In this document: positions 13,985 to 22,887 of the stretch, piece after piece
How the letters are laid out: every line of letters starts with the position of its first letter
Position numbering within the stretch: position 1 is the stretch's first letter
DNA from: a virus
Strand: one strand, 5' to 3'
Virus record (IMG/VR): IMGVR_UViG_3300031565_000248
Span: 1 to 29,533 of that record
Length of the DNA: 29,533 bases
Notes under the pieces: generated by a model
Told to the model about the DNA's origin: nothing
What the model saw: only the letters and a program-made list of their open reading frames with translations
Database searches by the model: none
Program-made: the position numbers and the translations under genes

Positions 13985-16900
13985 CTAAACCATTGAAGTT
14001 AGCACCTTCTTAAGTTCTCTTGAAAGAATCGAAGCATCAACTTCATCTTCCATATGCATGTTTTCAACTTTCAATAAATTGTCGAATTTTACAGATTTCC
14101 GATTATCAGTAGAACTGTAAGAATCGCCGGCACGAGTTTTACCCGTAATCCCGGATGATACAGCAATAAGCGTCTTTAGGTCGGTCGACAAAGAAGGGGG
14201 GAATGTCAATTCTCCAGGCTTCATGTAAACAGCGCCATAGGAAAGGGTTTCGCCACCACTATGCATTTTAGGGAGTCTTTTTAAATATTCCTCGGTCTGC
14301 TTATAGTTCATATTGTGAAGCTGATCTGCGACTCCCGGAGAAAGCTTCTCAAGCTCATCATAATAGGCCTTTGCCCTGTCAGCAGCGCTTTTATCGCCAC
14401 CAATTTCATATTGTTTCTTCATCTCAAGGATGCTACTTGCATTCTGGTATGTTTGCATTTTTTCAATGGAAGCTTCAGCTTCTGTTGTGGCTTTGTTAAA
14501 GCCGGACACATCACCTTTTTTAAGAGCCTCCTGCATTGGAACGAGGTAATTGTCAACCCATTGCTGATATGCTTCTTTGGAGCTTGCGGCAGCCTTTGCA
14601 ACAATTTCAATATTGTGGGTATCAAACAAGCCTTCAAGGACTTTGTAACTATTTTCCCAGACTATTTTTTCTTCCTTAGCGGTTTCCTCTGCAATACGAA
14701 TTTTTTCTTGTGCAGCTTCTTTTTCATCATCAAGTTCTTGCTTCCTGAGTTCAATCTCACGGTCATGAGCGGATTCTGCAATGTCGTTATTAAGCTCGTA
14801 GATGGATTTATTATAGCTCGCAGTTTCTTCGGCTATTTGCTTGTCTATGTCTTCAATGGCTTTTCTATGTTCTTCGCCCGTTCTTAACTCATGATATTTT
14901 CTATTCTTTTGAAGTTCGGCCAGCTTTTTGTCATGCTCTTTATCAAGCTCAAGCCTTTTGTCATTGAGGTCATGCTGCTCGTTTTCGTAATCATGCTTAT
15001 CTTCATCACGGCTGAGACGTTTTTCCCTTTCTTCGATACGGCGAATTTCTTCTTCTTGAGTATCTTTAACCTTCTGCGCTACCCCTTCGATTTGGTCAAT
15101 GCGTTCATCGTAAGCATCTTTTAATGCGTCCTGCTGTTCTTTAAGCTTATCTTTGTAATCTTCTATATCTTTTTCCCTGAGTTCTTTTTGGAGTTTGTAG
15201 AGGTTGACCGTAGCTTCTTTGCGCGCTTCAATATTATCTTTCTGATTAGTCAATACCCTGTTCCATGCGGCTATTTCCTCATCTGCCGAGAGCTGATCAA
15301 GTGATTTTTTCTCATTAATCCAGTTGACTGAATCCTGGAGGCGTTTGTCCATCAGCCGTTTTTCAGCCGAATAAATGCGCTCAGCCATGTTCATACGTTC
15401 TTCAGGGGTTTTTGCATAGAGAGAGTTTATTTTGTTAAGGTCTGCGATTTCCTGTTTAATGGATTTTTGCGATTCCTTGGCCATGTTTTTTTCATGTTCA
15501 AGAAGACTTAATGCCTTTTGCAAGGCTTCGTTCTGCTTGCTGCCCGCTTTTCCCTTGTAGGTATCCAACCCTACGGTGCTATAAATATCAATCTCTTTTT
15601 TTAGAGCACCAATTTCATCAACTAAACCTTGAGCCTCTTTTAATTTCTCTAAGGCTACGCTAGTGTCAACTGTTGCCTTTTTTGAAAATTGGTCTAATGC
15701 TCCTGACCAAAAATCTAATTGGAAACCTTGATTAAAAAATTGACCTTTTGATTCAGCATCTTGTTTTTGTTTTAATAGAGTATCTATTTGAGATTGTGCA
15801 TAATCTCGTGTCTGTCCAGCTAATTCTTGCCGCTGATCAACTTTTGCCTGTTCAAGCTCCATTAGATTTACAATGCTTCGACCTTCCTTTTCGTTTACAT
15901 CTAAAGTCTTTAGCAGTGCATCTTTCTGAACTTCTAAACCTTTTTTAGTATCTTCAAGCTTTTTGATATGCCTATCTTTTTCAATTTGCCATAAATCTTC
16001 TAATGCTTGCTTGTTAAGCTTTATATGGCCGTTTTCAATAGTCATTGCATCAGCTAGCTGCGGATATGTTTCAAGTAAATTCATTGCAGTTTCAACACTA
16101 AGTTCATTATTTGAAGACATTTCCTCATAAGCAGAACTAAGCGATTTCGAAGCTGTTTCCAAATCATCAAAAGCTGTTTTAACTACTTGCCGCATCCCCT
16201 CGATGTTTGATGTAAAATCAGTAACGGCATTAGAATTGTTTAAGGTTGAACTATCGCCAAAAGCTGATTCAATTGCCAATGCAGCGCTTTCCAGTTCCGG
16301 ATGAAGTCTAATCAAGGCATCTGTAAACTTTTTAATCTCCGCCGCTGACCTGTCAACACCTGCTGTGTCACCTTTGAATTTAAAATTGTTATACCTTGCC
16401 ACGGCTTCATCGAAGTCTGAAGAATTCATTTGGTCAATGAAAACCTGCAATGCCTTTTTTTGCGTATCAATATTAACACCTTGACCACCGAGTGCATTTG
16501 CGAATTCAGAGATATACGCCTTTGCAGCATCGGACACTTTAGCGCCGTTGTCCTCAATCTGTTTGATGATGACTGTAGCATCATTTTGAAGCACTTGTTG
16601 ACGGTCCTTTGATAAATTCTGAATAGTGTCGTTAGTGTCTTTTGCATCGTTAACTAATTGTGCCAACAAATCCTTTGCTGATTGACCAGAAACGCCATGC
16701 ATACCCATATAGCCCCAATTCTGAAGCTTGCTTGAATAATACTTTCCGCCTTGATCAATCGCGGTTTGTAATTTAACTATTTCATCAGAATATGCATCTT
16801 TTGCATCAAGTTCAACGTGTAGCTTTTTAACATCTTCTGTATCTTTTGCCTGGACTGCAATTTCCAGTAGTTTTTGCTTTGCCGCTATTTCGTCCTCAAG

Positions 16901-18013
16901 AGCTTTTACTCTCAATTTAATTGCAACAACAGAATCTGAATAGGCTTTACCTTCGGAATTAATCCCAGTAATGGAAACTCCAAATGCATCAACCAATTCT
17001 TTTTGGACTTCAAGCAATCTTAACTTCTCATCTGCCGTAGCGGTTAAGGAATCCTGCTTTGCTTTTAAAGTTTCGTACTCCGACGAAAGTTCTTTTAAAC
17101 CATCCTTTTCATCAGAAAGTGACTGTATATTTTTTTTGGTATTTTCAACTAATAACTTTTGTTCTTCGTTGTACCTGCCTATGGCACCTACTAATACGGA
17201 TATCGCAGCTGCCGCTGCTGATATTACCAATAGCCACGTATTGACAGTCATAAAGGTCTTAGAGGCTGCGGTCGCAGTGTTTGTAGCAGCCGCTGTTGCC
17301 GTAGCAGCCGCTGCCATTTCTCCCATAGCACCTGCGGCTACTTTTGAAGCTACTGCTGTAGTTCCTGCTGTAATACCGAATAGTTTAAGGGCTTGCTGTC
17401 CTGTTTTCAAAACTACAAACATGGCAGTAAAGGCAAGAACTCCATCTTGAACTGGCTTAGGCAACTTTTCAACTACTTGAAGAACGCCTGTGCCAGCATC
17501 CACCATAAGTTTAAGAGTACCTGTCAGCCCTGAATCTCCCAACGATACTGCCAATTGCTGTGCGGCAGCCTGTAAGGATAAATATTTTTTTTCCAGCGTG
17601 TCCATTGTACGTTCATTTTCCGCAACAGAATATCCGGCTGCGTCTGTCATATTGTTTAAGACTTTTTGAGCTCCAGTTAATCTTTCAATCATGCCGATGA
17701 AGTAATTCCTGCGGTATACACCTGCTGCGGCCTGTGAAATGTCCCTCTGTTGCAAATCGTTCCATTGTTCTTGTGAGCCAATTGCAGCCGCCAATTCTTC
17801 ACTGTAAAGTCCTGCGTCATCTGCGGCTTTAACAAAACCATCCTGAATTTCAGGAGCCAACTGTCCCCATTTTGCAGCAACATCTGTAAATATGCCCATG
17901 ACATTACGGAATTGCGTCTTAGCTGCATCGGCAAATACTTGAATTCCTAACCCTTCAAATGTTTTGATTGCAACAGGTCGTTGCACATAGGAAAGAATTG
18001 AATTGAGAGCGTT
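13985..18013 (-). CDS. Tape measure protein, exon 2 (C-terminal 1342 residues)
   Basis: The second exon begins at 18013, directly after the group I intron, and is in frame with exon 1 (codons V-G | N-A-L-N-S-I-L-S-Y-V-Q-R-P). A GTG at 17986 is open but is only an internal Val codon. The exon has an Ala-rich membrane-like segment (about 200-260 residues in) with hydrophobic helices. Then come long helical parts and a very highly charged coiled coil (RIEEREKRLSRDEDKHDYEN... through KEEK), then a shorter globular end. This is typical of siphovirus tape measure proteins, which set tail length and pass into the host membrane. With exon 1 the spliced protein is 1644 residues, implying a tail of roughly 240 nm at about 1.5 angstrom per residue. 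Confidence 0.88.
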   Translation of the reverse strand, partial: NALNSILSYVQRPVAIKTFEGLGIQVFADAAKTQFRNVMGIFTDVAAKWGQLAPEIQDGFVKAADDAGLYSEELAAAIGSQEQWNDLQQRDISQAAAGVYRRNYFIGMIERLTGAQKVLNNMTDAAGYSVAENERTMDTLEKKYLSLQAAAQQLAVSLGDSGLTGTLKLMVDAGTGVLQVVEKLPKPVQDGVLAFTAMFVVLKTGQQALKLFGITAGTTAVASKVAAGAMGEMAAAATATAAATNTATAASKTFMTVNTWLLVISAAAAAISVLVGAIGRYNEEQKLLVENTKKNIQSLSDEKDGLKELSSEYETLKAKQDSLTATADEKLRLLEVQKELVDAFGVSITGINSEGKAYSDSVVAIKLRVKALEDEIAAKQKLLEIAVQAKDTEDVKKLHVELDAKDAYSDEIVKLQTAIDQGGKYYSSKLQNWGYMGMHGVSGQSAKDLLAQLVNDAKDTNDTIQNLSKDRQQVLQNDATVIIKQIEDNGAKVSDAAKAYISEFANALGGQGVNIDTQKKALQVFIDQMNSSDFDEAVARYNNFKFKGDTAGVDRSAAEIKKFTDALIRLHPELESAALAIESAFGDSSTLNNSNAVTDFTSNIEGMRQVVKTAFDDLETASKSLSSAYEEMSSNNELSVETAMNLLETYPQLADAMTIENGHIKLNKQALEDLWQIEKDRHIKKLEDTKKGLEVQKDALLKTLDVNEKEGRSIVNLMELEQAKVDQRQELAGQTRDYAQSQIDTLLKQKQDAESKGQFFNQGFQLDFWSGALDQFSKKATVDTSVALEKLKEAQGLVDEIGALKKEIDIYSTVGLDTYKGKAGSKQNEALQKALSLLEHEKNMAKESQKSIKQEIADLNKINSLYAKTPEERMNMAERIYSAEKRLMDKRLQDSVNWINEKKSLDQLSADEEIAAWNRVLTNQKDNIEARKEATVNLYKLQKELREKDIEDYKDKLKEQQDALKDAYDERIDQIEGVAQKVKDTQEEEIRRIEEREKRLSRDEDKHDYENEQHDLNDKRLELDKEHDKKLAELQKNRKYHELRTGEEHRKAIEDIDKQIAEETASYNKSIYELNNDIAESAHDREIELRKQELDDEKEAAQEKIRIAEETAKEEKIVWENSYKVLEGLFDTHNIEIVAKAAASSKEAYQQWVDNYLVPMQEALKKGDVSGFNKATTEAEASIEKMQTYQNASSILEMKKQYEIGGDKSAADRAKAYYDELEKLSPGVADQLHNMNYKQTEEYLKRLPKMHSGGETLSYGAVYMKPGELTFPPSLSTDLKTLIAVSSGITGKTRAGDSYSSTDNRKSVKFDNLLKVENMHMEDEVDASILSRELKKVLTSMV

Positions 18014-18921
18014 CAGTTTGTTACTCTGCTACGAATAGCAGGAGCAGGTCATTTCTGCCTGCTTCTGTGCATTCATTACTAGGTTATACGCACACGATCG
18101 GACTATCCCTTCGCCTTTACAGGCGTGCTTATTATAGAAATACTATATCCTTTTTCTTGTATTTTAATTCCAGTTTATAGTGCATACCTGGGAATTCTTT
18201 GACTATAGGAGCAACTATCCCTAAGAGCTTTATAGTGTTTTCTGTGTTACACCACAATCTAGGGTGTCCTTTGTCTGATGTTATTCCAAATTTTAAGCCG
18301 AACTTGTTTAGCAGCATTTCCTTAAACAATCCCGCTTCTTCCCAAGTAAATCCATGAGTGCAAAGATAGGCGTTTCTTGCATTTATGGTATCACTGCCCT
18401 TTTTATTTTTTAAGCTCAAAGAGCCATCATCCATATAAAAAAAGGCCAGTGAAATTTCATTAAATCTATTAAGCAAGGTTTTTGTAATAACTTTTTTTCT
18501 TTTTTTGTATATGAGGTTGTATAGATAACTTAATTTTTTACTATTATAATAAGCATAGCGAGCTATATATCCTTGTTTGTCGGTAAAAGTTCTTAATGTT
18601 GTTGGTTTAATGTACGCTTTTAAAAACTTCACTTTTTCATCTACATATGTTAATTGCTTTCCGCCATGCCTAATATATAGTGTATTTTGGTTATTCATAC
18701 TTCCATCGCCTAAAATCATGCCTAACAAGGCACTGTTAAACTGGTGTTTTGATTTGGCTAGACGCATAAAGCATCCACTCCCTATATAAGATATAAGTAT
18801 TTTAATAGTCTCTGCACCTTCCGCATTAAGCGGCTTGGCTCACGATTGTCCACCTCTGGACTTTTCCTGAATTTAAAGCAAGTTTTCCTGCAAGATTGCT
18901 CTTGCAGGGGGCAACATGTTT
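18014..18921 (-). ncRNA. Group I intron (908 nt) in the tape measure gene
   Basis: Minus-strand core elements appear in order: P2 hairpin CCTGCAAG/CTTGCAGG just inside the 5' end; P-like AATTCAGGAAA (about 18862-18872); P5 GTCC...GGAC; Q-like AATCGTGAGCCAAG (about 18832-18845); R GGTGCAGAGACTA (18806-18818); then the LAGLIDADG ORF; and S AAGGGATAGTCC (about 18101-18112). P7 pairs GACTA with TAGTC. The 5' exon ends in U, which pairs with G of the guide GCCCCC (P1), and the adjacent GUU pairs with the first three bases AAC of the 3' exon (P10). The intron ends in G. Excision restores the tape measure frame exactly (exon 1 906 nt, exon 2 4029 nt). Confidence 0.9.
18132..18767 (-). CDS. LAGLIDADG homing endonuclease encoded in the group I intron
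   Basis: A 211-residue protein with GGGAGTGG upstream of ATG 18767. Two LAGLIDADG motifs are present, LLGMILGDG (residues 14-22) and LAFFYMDDG (107-115), so a monomeric two-motif enzyme is expected. The two acidic residues (D21 and D114 or nearby) would coordinate the catalytic metals. Such enzymes cut intronless alleles at the exon junction and promote intron homing. It lies between the R and S core elements, i.e. in the peripheral P8 region, the usual site for intron ORFs. Both motifs are intact and there is no frameshift, so it may be active. Confidence 0.92.
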   Translation of the reverse strand: MRLAKSKHQFNSALLGMILGDGSMNNQNTLYIRHGGKQLTYVDEKVKFLKAYIKPTTLRTFTDKQGYIARYAYYNSKKLSYLYNLIYKKRKKVITKTLLNRFNEISLAFFYMDDGSLSLKNKKGSDTINARNAYLCTHGFTWEEAGLFKEMLLNKFGLKFGITSDKGHPRLWCNTENTIKLLGIVAPIVKEFPGMHYKLELKYKKKDIVFL

Positions 18922-19827
18922 ACCCACCTCTCTACCAGTCCTTCCTGAAGCCTCCTTCATTACAGTTAGCAATGAAATAGTTTGCTCAAGAGACATGCCC
19001 ATTATTCTTGCGGCACCTGATGAACGGAGAAGTCCATCCACTAAATCCTGAGATTCGACAACAAAATCATCTGCGGTTTTGTTAATTTTATCCAGGACTA
19101 GGGGCAAATCTCCGGCTGTTAGTCCCCACTGAGACATTATGCCGACAAAAGCTTTTGTCGAAGTGGCTGCGTCCAATTCTGCTGTATTTAAAGCAAGCAG
19201 GGAAGTCTTAGTTAGTTCAATGCTATCACGAACATTATAGCCTGCCTGTGCCCATCTGAGGGTTATATCCTGAACCTTGTCAAACGTCTGTCCGTAATCT
19301 ACGCCAAGACCAAGCAAATTGTCACGAAAGTCATTGAATACGAAGTTAGTATCTTCCATGACACGGGCAATCTCGGTAACGCCCATTTCAACATCGGAAA
19401 TCGTTTTAGTGGCTGCTTTTGCACCATTAATAAGACCAAAAAAAAGCGATCCACTGAGAAACCACTCCGCGCGCCTTTGAAAACCACTTGCAAATATATT
19501 ATTAGGGTCATCTTTGATTTTGCTATTATTAAATTGATCGACTACTTTTTTTACCGACGTGGTGGTTTTTGTGGCTTCGGTTTGAATAGTTTTTAGAGGT
19601 TGGCCAAATTGATTTAAAATAGTAGTGCCAGCACCCATGCTACCTAACTGAGAAGAAAACGACTGATTAATATCTCTGGCCCCTGCAATAGCATTCATTT
19701 TCATTTGAGACAATTGAAGATTTAAACTAGCAACTCTGCCTTCAAAAGATTTAATTGCTAATTCTGCAGGGTTAAAATTTAACCCAAGAGTTTCCATGAT
19801 TTTTACCATCGAGGTATCGTCCAACAA
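18922..19827 (-). CDS. Tape measure protein, exon 1 (N-terminal 302 residues)
   Basis: Starts at TTG 19827 with AGGTGA five bases upstream, inside the end of the preceding endonuclease gene. Exon 1 ends at 18922 after the Gly codon of REVG. Unspliced translation would continue 31 residues into the intron and stop at 18826. The sequence has the tape measure N-terminal pattern: a helical start, then I-S-D-V-E-M-G-V-T-E-I-A-R-V-M, Q-T-F-D-K-V-Q-D-I-T-L-R-W-A-Q-A-G-Y, and E-A-S-G-R-T-G-R-E-V-G immediately before the splice site. The latter is a highly conserved segment of phage tail tape measure (TP901-type) proteins. Introns often choose such conserved sites. Confidence 0.88.
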
Positions 19828-19832
19828 TTAGA

Positions 19833-20945
19833 TCACCTGCCTTTTCCTGGATTGACTATACCTACTTCTTTTAAGCGACTATTAACATGAGTTTCATTTA
19901 AAGGTTCATCAAATCTAAACCTTAATAACTTAAGCCCGTTTTTTGGTATTAACTCATTTTTTAAGGTATCGTGAAATTGTACTCTTTCCAATCCCTTCTC
20001 AGGGTCTTGATTTGGGAGAAATTGTATTGGCTTAAAATGTGCCTCTCCATCAAACTCAACGCATAGTTTGTGTTCTGGATAGAAAACATCCACCCTCAGA
20101 TGATAGTTTGTTATGGGAGACCTTAGCCAATCAAATCGCTTTTCCCTTTTGAATTCGGGAAACCCCAAAACTTTGTTAAAAAAAGAAATGCATTCATATT
20201 CCCAAGCTCTCCATTTTTCAAGGCTTTTGCCAAAAACCTTCTTTTGCCAAAATGGAATTCCGCCTCTCAAACCATAAGTCATTGAGCTGGGACACAACCC
20301 TTCTTTACAAAATTTGTCAAGGTCTCTAGCGGAAGGTATCCTGCCTATTTTTTTACCTAAACTTCTTAGCATTTCCTCCATCTGAGCATCTGTATATTTT
20401 TCACCATGTGTTTCATGCCAGTCTTTTGTTGATATGCCGTGCTTTTTCAGCCACAAGGCAACCATTGTAGGTGATGTCCCTAATTCCTCTGCAATTTCAG
20501 GCATGTTCCTGTTTTCAGTTATATACCTCTGGTATAGCCAGTTTTTGCTTCTGAGTTTTTTAAGTCCAGGAGTTTTCTCCAACATTCTTTTCTCAAAAGT
20601 TTTCATCTCTACCCCTGCCTCACTTAATCTGCAGCATATGGCATGAATGCTACAAGACATTTTTGCGGCTATTTCCTTACAGGTAAGTTCTTGTTCGGCA
20701 TAAAGGTTCTTAATATATTCATGGTCATTAATTAGTCTGATATTTTTGTTATCAGGCATCCGGGATTCTCTTATGTTTCTAGTAGCAATATTATGGATTG
20801 TAAGCCATCTTTTCACGGTAGTATCGCGCACCTTAAGCTCTTTAGAAATGTTGTTTGCACTTCTCTTTTTGACTACATATTGTTCATTTAGCCAGTCTTT
20901 GTTTTCTAATAAGCTATAGGCATCTGAGACACAACCTTTGCTCAT
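19833..20945 (-). CDS. Free-standing homing endonuclease: three HTH modules plus VSR/EDxHD-like nuclease
   Basis: A 370-residue protein with GGTGAT before ATG 20945. Residues about 18-50, 76-108 and 136-170 are three helix-turn-helix modules of the same kind (W-L-x-x-x-Y...N-I-S-K-E-L/EIAAKM/EIAEEL...V-x-x-W-L). Residues about 270-345 are a VSR-like nuclease: RVDVFYP (284-290), C-V-E-F-D-G-E-A-H (295-303), H325-D326 and L-L-R-F (340-343). This matches the EDxHD homing endonuclease class and related phage proteins. It is inserted between the tail chaperone and tape measure genes with only 19 and 5 bases of spacing, so it is transcribed with the late operon. It probably cleaves phage genomes lacking it near this position; the target is unknown. 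Confidence 0.85.
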   Translation of the reverse strand: MSKGCVSDAYSLLENKDWLNEQYVVKKRSANNISKELKVRDTTVKRWLTIHNIATRNIRESRMPDNKNIRLINDHEYIKNLYAEQELTCKEIAAKMSCSIHAICCRLSEAGVEMKTFEKRMLEKTPGLKKLRSKNWLYQRYITENRNMPEIAEELGTSPTMVALWLKKHGISTKDWHETHGEKYTDAQMEEMLRSLGKKIGRIPSARDLDKFCKEGLCPSSMTYGLRGGIPFWQKKVFGKSLEKWRAWEYECISFFNKVLGFPEFKREKRFDWLRSPITNYHLRVDVFYPEHKLCVEFDGEAHFKPIQFLPNQDPEKGLERVQFHDTLKNELIPKNGLKLLRFRFDEPLNETHVNSRLKEVGIVNPGKGR

Positions 20946-20964
20946 AGAGAATCACCACTTTTCT

Positions 20965-21270
20965 TTAAATCCCGTTAAAAGCGTTTGCGAAATTCATAAA
21001 TTGAGAAAGCTTTGGAGGTTTTCCGGTATCGGTAGACGGAGCAGTGGAGGTGCCAAGCGAACCACCGAAAATTCCTGGCATCCCGATTTTTATTGCTATA
21101 TTGTCACCTAAACTATCACGATAAGCCTGTATAACAGGTATTGACATTTCCATTAATTCGCTTCTTGTAATATTGGTATGACAAGCAAATTCGGTAAAAA
21201 CCTTGCTCCAATCGGGCTTAGGATTTTCGGCCCCATCCTTTTGAGATGGAGCCGTATTTAACCCGACAAA
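20965..21270 (-). CDS. Tail assembly chaperone gpT-like extension (frameshift product)
   Basis: The frame is open from 21270 (after a TGA at about 21271-21273) to TAA 20965. The first ATG is mid-ORF (21153) with no ribosome binding site. Residues before that ATG look coding (KPDWSKVFTEFACHTNITRSEL) and resemble the T part of siphovirus tail chaperones, which is made as a fusion to gpG by frameshifting. It lies in the -1 frame relative to the upstream gene and overlaps its end, so a -1 slip in 21258-21264 (G GGT TAA) is the likely route. The gpGT fusion binds tape measure and tube subunits during tail assembly. The slip site is not the canonical heptamer. Confidence 0.7.
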   Translation of the reverse strand, partial: FVGLNTAPSQKDGAENPKPDWSKVFTEFACHTNITRSELMEMSIPVIQAYRDSLGDNIAIKIGMPGIFGGSLGTSTAPSTDTGKPPKLSQFMNFANAFNGI

Positions 21271-21581
21271 TCACACAACTTTTTGAAAAAGCCTTTCAGG
21301 TCAACAATATCCCAGTCATCAGCCATGGCCTTTTCAAGAGTCACAGCTTCACCTTTTGCATCAAAGCAATATCCGGCGAGCCATTTGTCAACCTTTGTTT
21401 TGGCATCAGGATTTGAAATATTGAAAAGTTGACTTCCGAGACTGAGGTTGTCCTTCATAAATTCATCTATCCGTTTTAATGCTATTGACTTTATGGTATA
21501 GATTTTATCCTTTGCAGAAAAATCTTCCCCTGTACCTAGCATGTTTGCCAATGATACAGGGGAACCATCTGTTTTACTCAT
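21258..21581 (-). CDS. Tail assembly chaperone gpG-like protein
   Basis: A 107-residue protein with AAGGAGG eight bases before ATG 21581. It is a small, soluble, Lys/Asp-rich helical protein located between the tail tube and tape measure genes, the invariant place of the gpG chaperone of long-tailed phages. Its 3' end overlaps a second reading frame with gpT features, supporting the G/GT arrangement. I assign it from position, size and the overlapping frame, not from a sequence signature. Confidence 0.75.
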   Translation of the reverse strand: MSKTDGSPVSLANMLGTGEDFSAKDKIYTIKSIALKRIDEFMKDNLSLGSQLFNISNPDAKTKVDKWLAGYCFDAKGEAVTLEKAMADDWDIVDLKGFFKKLCDLSG

Positions 21582-21611
21582 AAATTTTGCCTCCTTAATT
21601 CAATAATTCAA

Positions 21612-22403
21612 TTACGATCTAGGTGCAAACTTGAAGTCTACAGCCTTATTGCTCCCCCTGGGCTTCAATACCTTAAGCGTGATACTTTGAGGTTTCGGTT
21701 CTCTGCCAAGTTCAGGCGGGTTAATATTTCCGGTAGATTTACACCTATCGACAACAAGATTCACATCATAGAACGTGCTTTCGTCTTCGCCGACAGCTTC
21801 ACCAGATATGATACATTCCATAACGGGCCTTGAACCTGACTTCGGAAGTCCGAACTCGCTTGCTGTCAATGCAGTCCAGTCGTAAGTGAGAAATACAGCC
21901 TTGCCTGCATCTGCGCTGTTAAATACTGCGGCAGCTGCACTGATTGTATACTCAGTTGTTGCAGGTGTAGCACTCACGCTGGCTGTTTTAGACCAAGCCG
22001 AAGTATTCTGGTCTACTAAGATGGTCGTACCAAGTGCCGGCGTATGGTCAAGATCAACCGTATAAGGCGAATCTTCAGGTATTAATATTTCTTCGTCGTT
22101 CGCCCACATTTGAGTATTGGAAAGCTCTTCTACTGTCGTTCCCATCAACCATGCATACAATTCGGGTGGCATGAAGGAAAGATTTACTGCAAAGCCACCT
22201 TCTTTACCGGTATCCGGTTCAGCTGCATCCCAGTCACTATTGCCATCCGGCAATGGGGTAGTTTTTATATTGACGTTTGGGACAATTGACTGTACTGCAC
22301 CATTTCTGAAATATGAATTTGTAGAACTTCTTACAAGAGCTCCGGCAACATACTTGGTAAACATAAGTTTACCGGCTTTTGAAAAATGAATAGGTTGTAT
22401 CAT
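21612..22403 (-). CDS. Major tail (tube) protein
   Basis: The open frame reaches 22541, overlapping the upstream gene, but ATG 22403 (AAAGGAGTTG upstream, long spacing) gives a 263-residue product starting MIQPIHFSKAGKLMF. The sequence is strand-rich with Thr/Ser/Ala stretches. It has the features of siphovirus tube proteins: an N-terminal FxKYVAGALVRSS-like segment, a central Gly-rich portion, and a C-terminal ITLKVLKPRGSNKAVDFKF block. It forms the hexameric rings of the tail tube. It precedes the chaperone genes by 30 bases, the expected order. Confidence 0.78.
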   Translation of the reverse strand: MIQPIHFSKAGKLMFTKYVAGALVRSSTNSYFRNGAVQSIVPNVNIKTTPLPDGNSDWDAAEPDTGKEGGFAVNLSFMPPELYAWLMGTTVEELSNTQMWANDEEILIPEDSPYTVDLDHTPALGTTILVDQNTSAWSKTASVSATPATTEYTISAAAAVFNSADAGKAVFLTYDWTALTASEFGLPKSGSRPVMECIISGEAVGEDESTFYDVNLVVDRCKSTGNINPPELGREPKPQSITLKVLKPRGSNKAVDFKFAPRS

Positions 22404-22425
22404 CTTGCTTTCAACTCCTTTCGAG

Positions 22426-22842
22426 TTAAATTTTACGGTTAAAGACATATCTGCTCCCAACACAAAAAAAGCCGGACATGGTAGGGAGTTCACCAAGTTG
22501 GCCATCAAAATAGGTAGTTCTTTTATTAATTGTTTTTTCATTCAGAAGTAGGAAAATTCGTTCTTGTACTTGGTAAGCTATATAATCAAGCGTAGCAGGT
22601 ACATGACAATCAATTTCCAACACCTCTTCATTGAATTTTTGATTACCCATTTTTCTTGCTGGACGAAAGAAATTACATAGACGTCTTTCGTTTGTTACAA
22701 TATCTGTCCACTGGCTCCGCTTGATAATCCTCTTTGCAATTTCAACCTGTGTTTTCCCCGTGAGTGCAAGAAGGTTTAAGATTGCGGCATCTGCTATTTC
22801 GATATTCTGTATTGCCGTAAGGTCACTTGATGGATTAAACAA
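22426..22842 (-). CDS. Tail terminator / tail-completion-like protein
   Basis: The ORF is open from GTG 22851, but TTG 22842 has AGAGGTGG five bases upstream and is a better start, giving 138 residues. It is a mixed helix-strand protein with an IECH-type central strand (VLEIDCHVPATLDYIAYQVQERIFLLL) that resembles tail-terminator or neck proteins, which cap the tail tube and attach it to the head. Its position between the gp10-like gene and the tail tube gene is the main evidence. It ends 22 bases before the tube start. Confidence 0.6.
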   Translation of the reverse strand: MFNPSSDLTAIQNIEIADAAILNLLALTGKTQVEIAKRIIKRSQWTDIVTNERRLCNFFRPARKMGNQKFNEEVLEIDCHVPATLDYIAYQVQERIFLLLNEKTINKRTTYFDGQLGELPTMSGFFCVGSRYVFNRKI

Positions 22843-22863
22843 AGATACCACCTCTTTCAGGGC

Positions 22864-22887
22864 GAAAAAATTGCCCCTTGTAGGGGC
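22864..22887 (-). terminator. Short GC hairpin with T-run (terminator or attenuator)
   Basis: Minus-strand GCCCC (22883-22887) pairs with GGGGC (22873-22877), followed by AATTTTTTCG. It begins immediately at the stop codon of the upstream gene (22888). With a stem of only five base pairs it probably attenuates, not stops, transcription. Confidence 0.5.

Noticed and set aside
14315-15124. Plus-strand frames of 190 and 77 residues, very Phe/Leu-rich, resembling membrane proteins
   Set aside because: They are the reverse complement of the Lys/Glu-rich coiled coil of the tape measure protein, which always yields Phe/Leu-rich antisense frames.
17986-17986. Independent start (GTG) for the large C-terminal tape measure ORF
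   Set aside because: No ribosome binding site precedes it, and intron removal joins the frame upstream with a conserved tape measure sequence.
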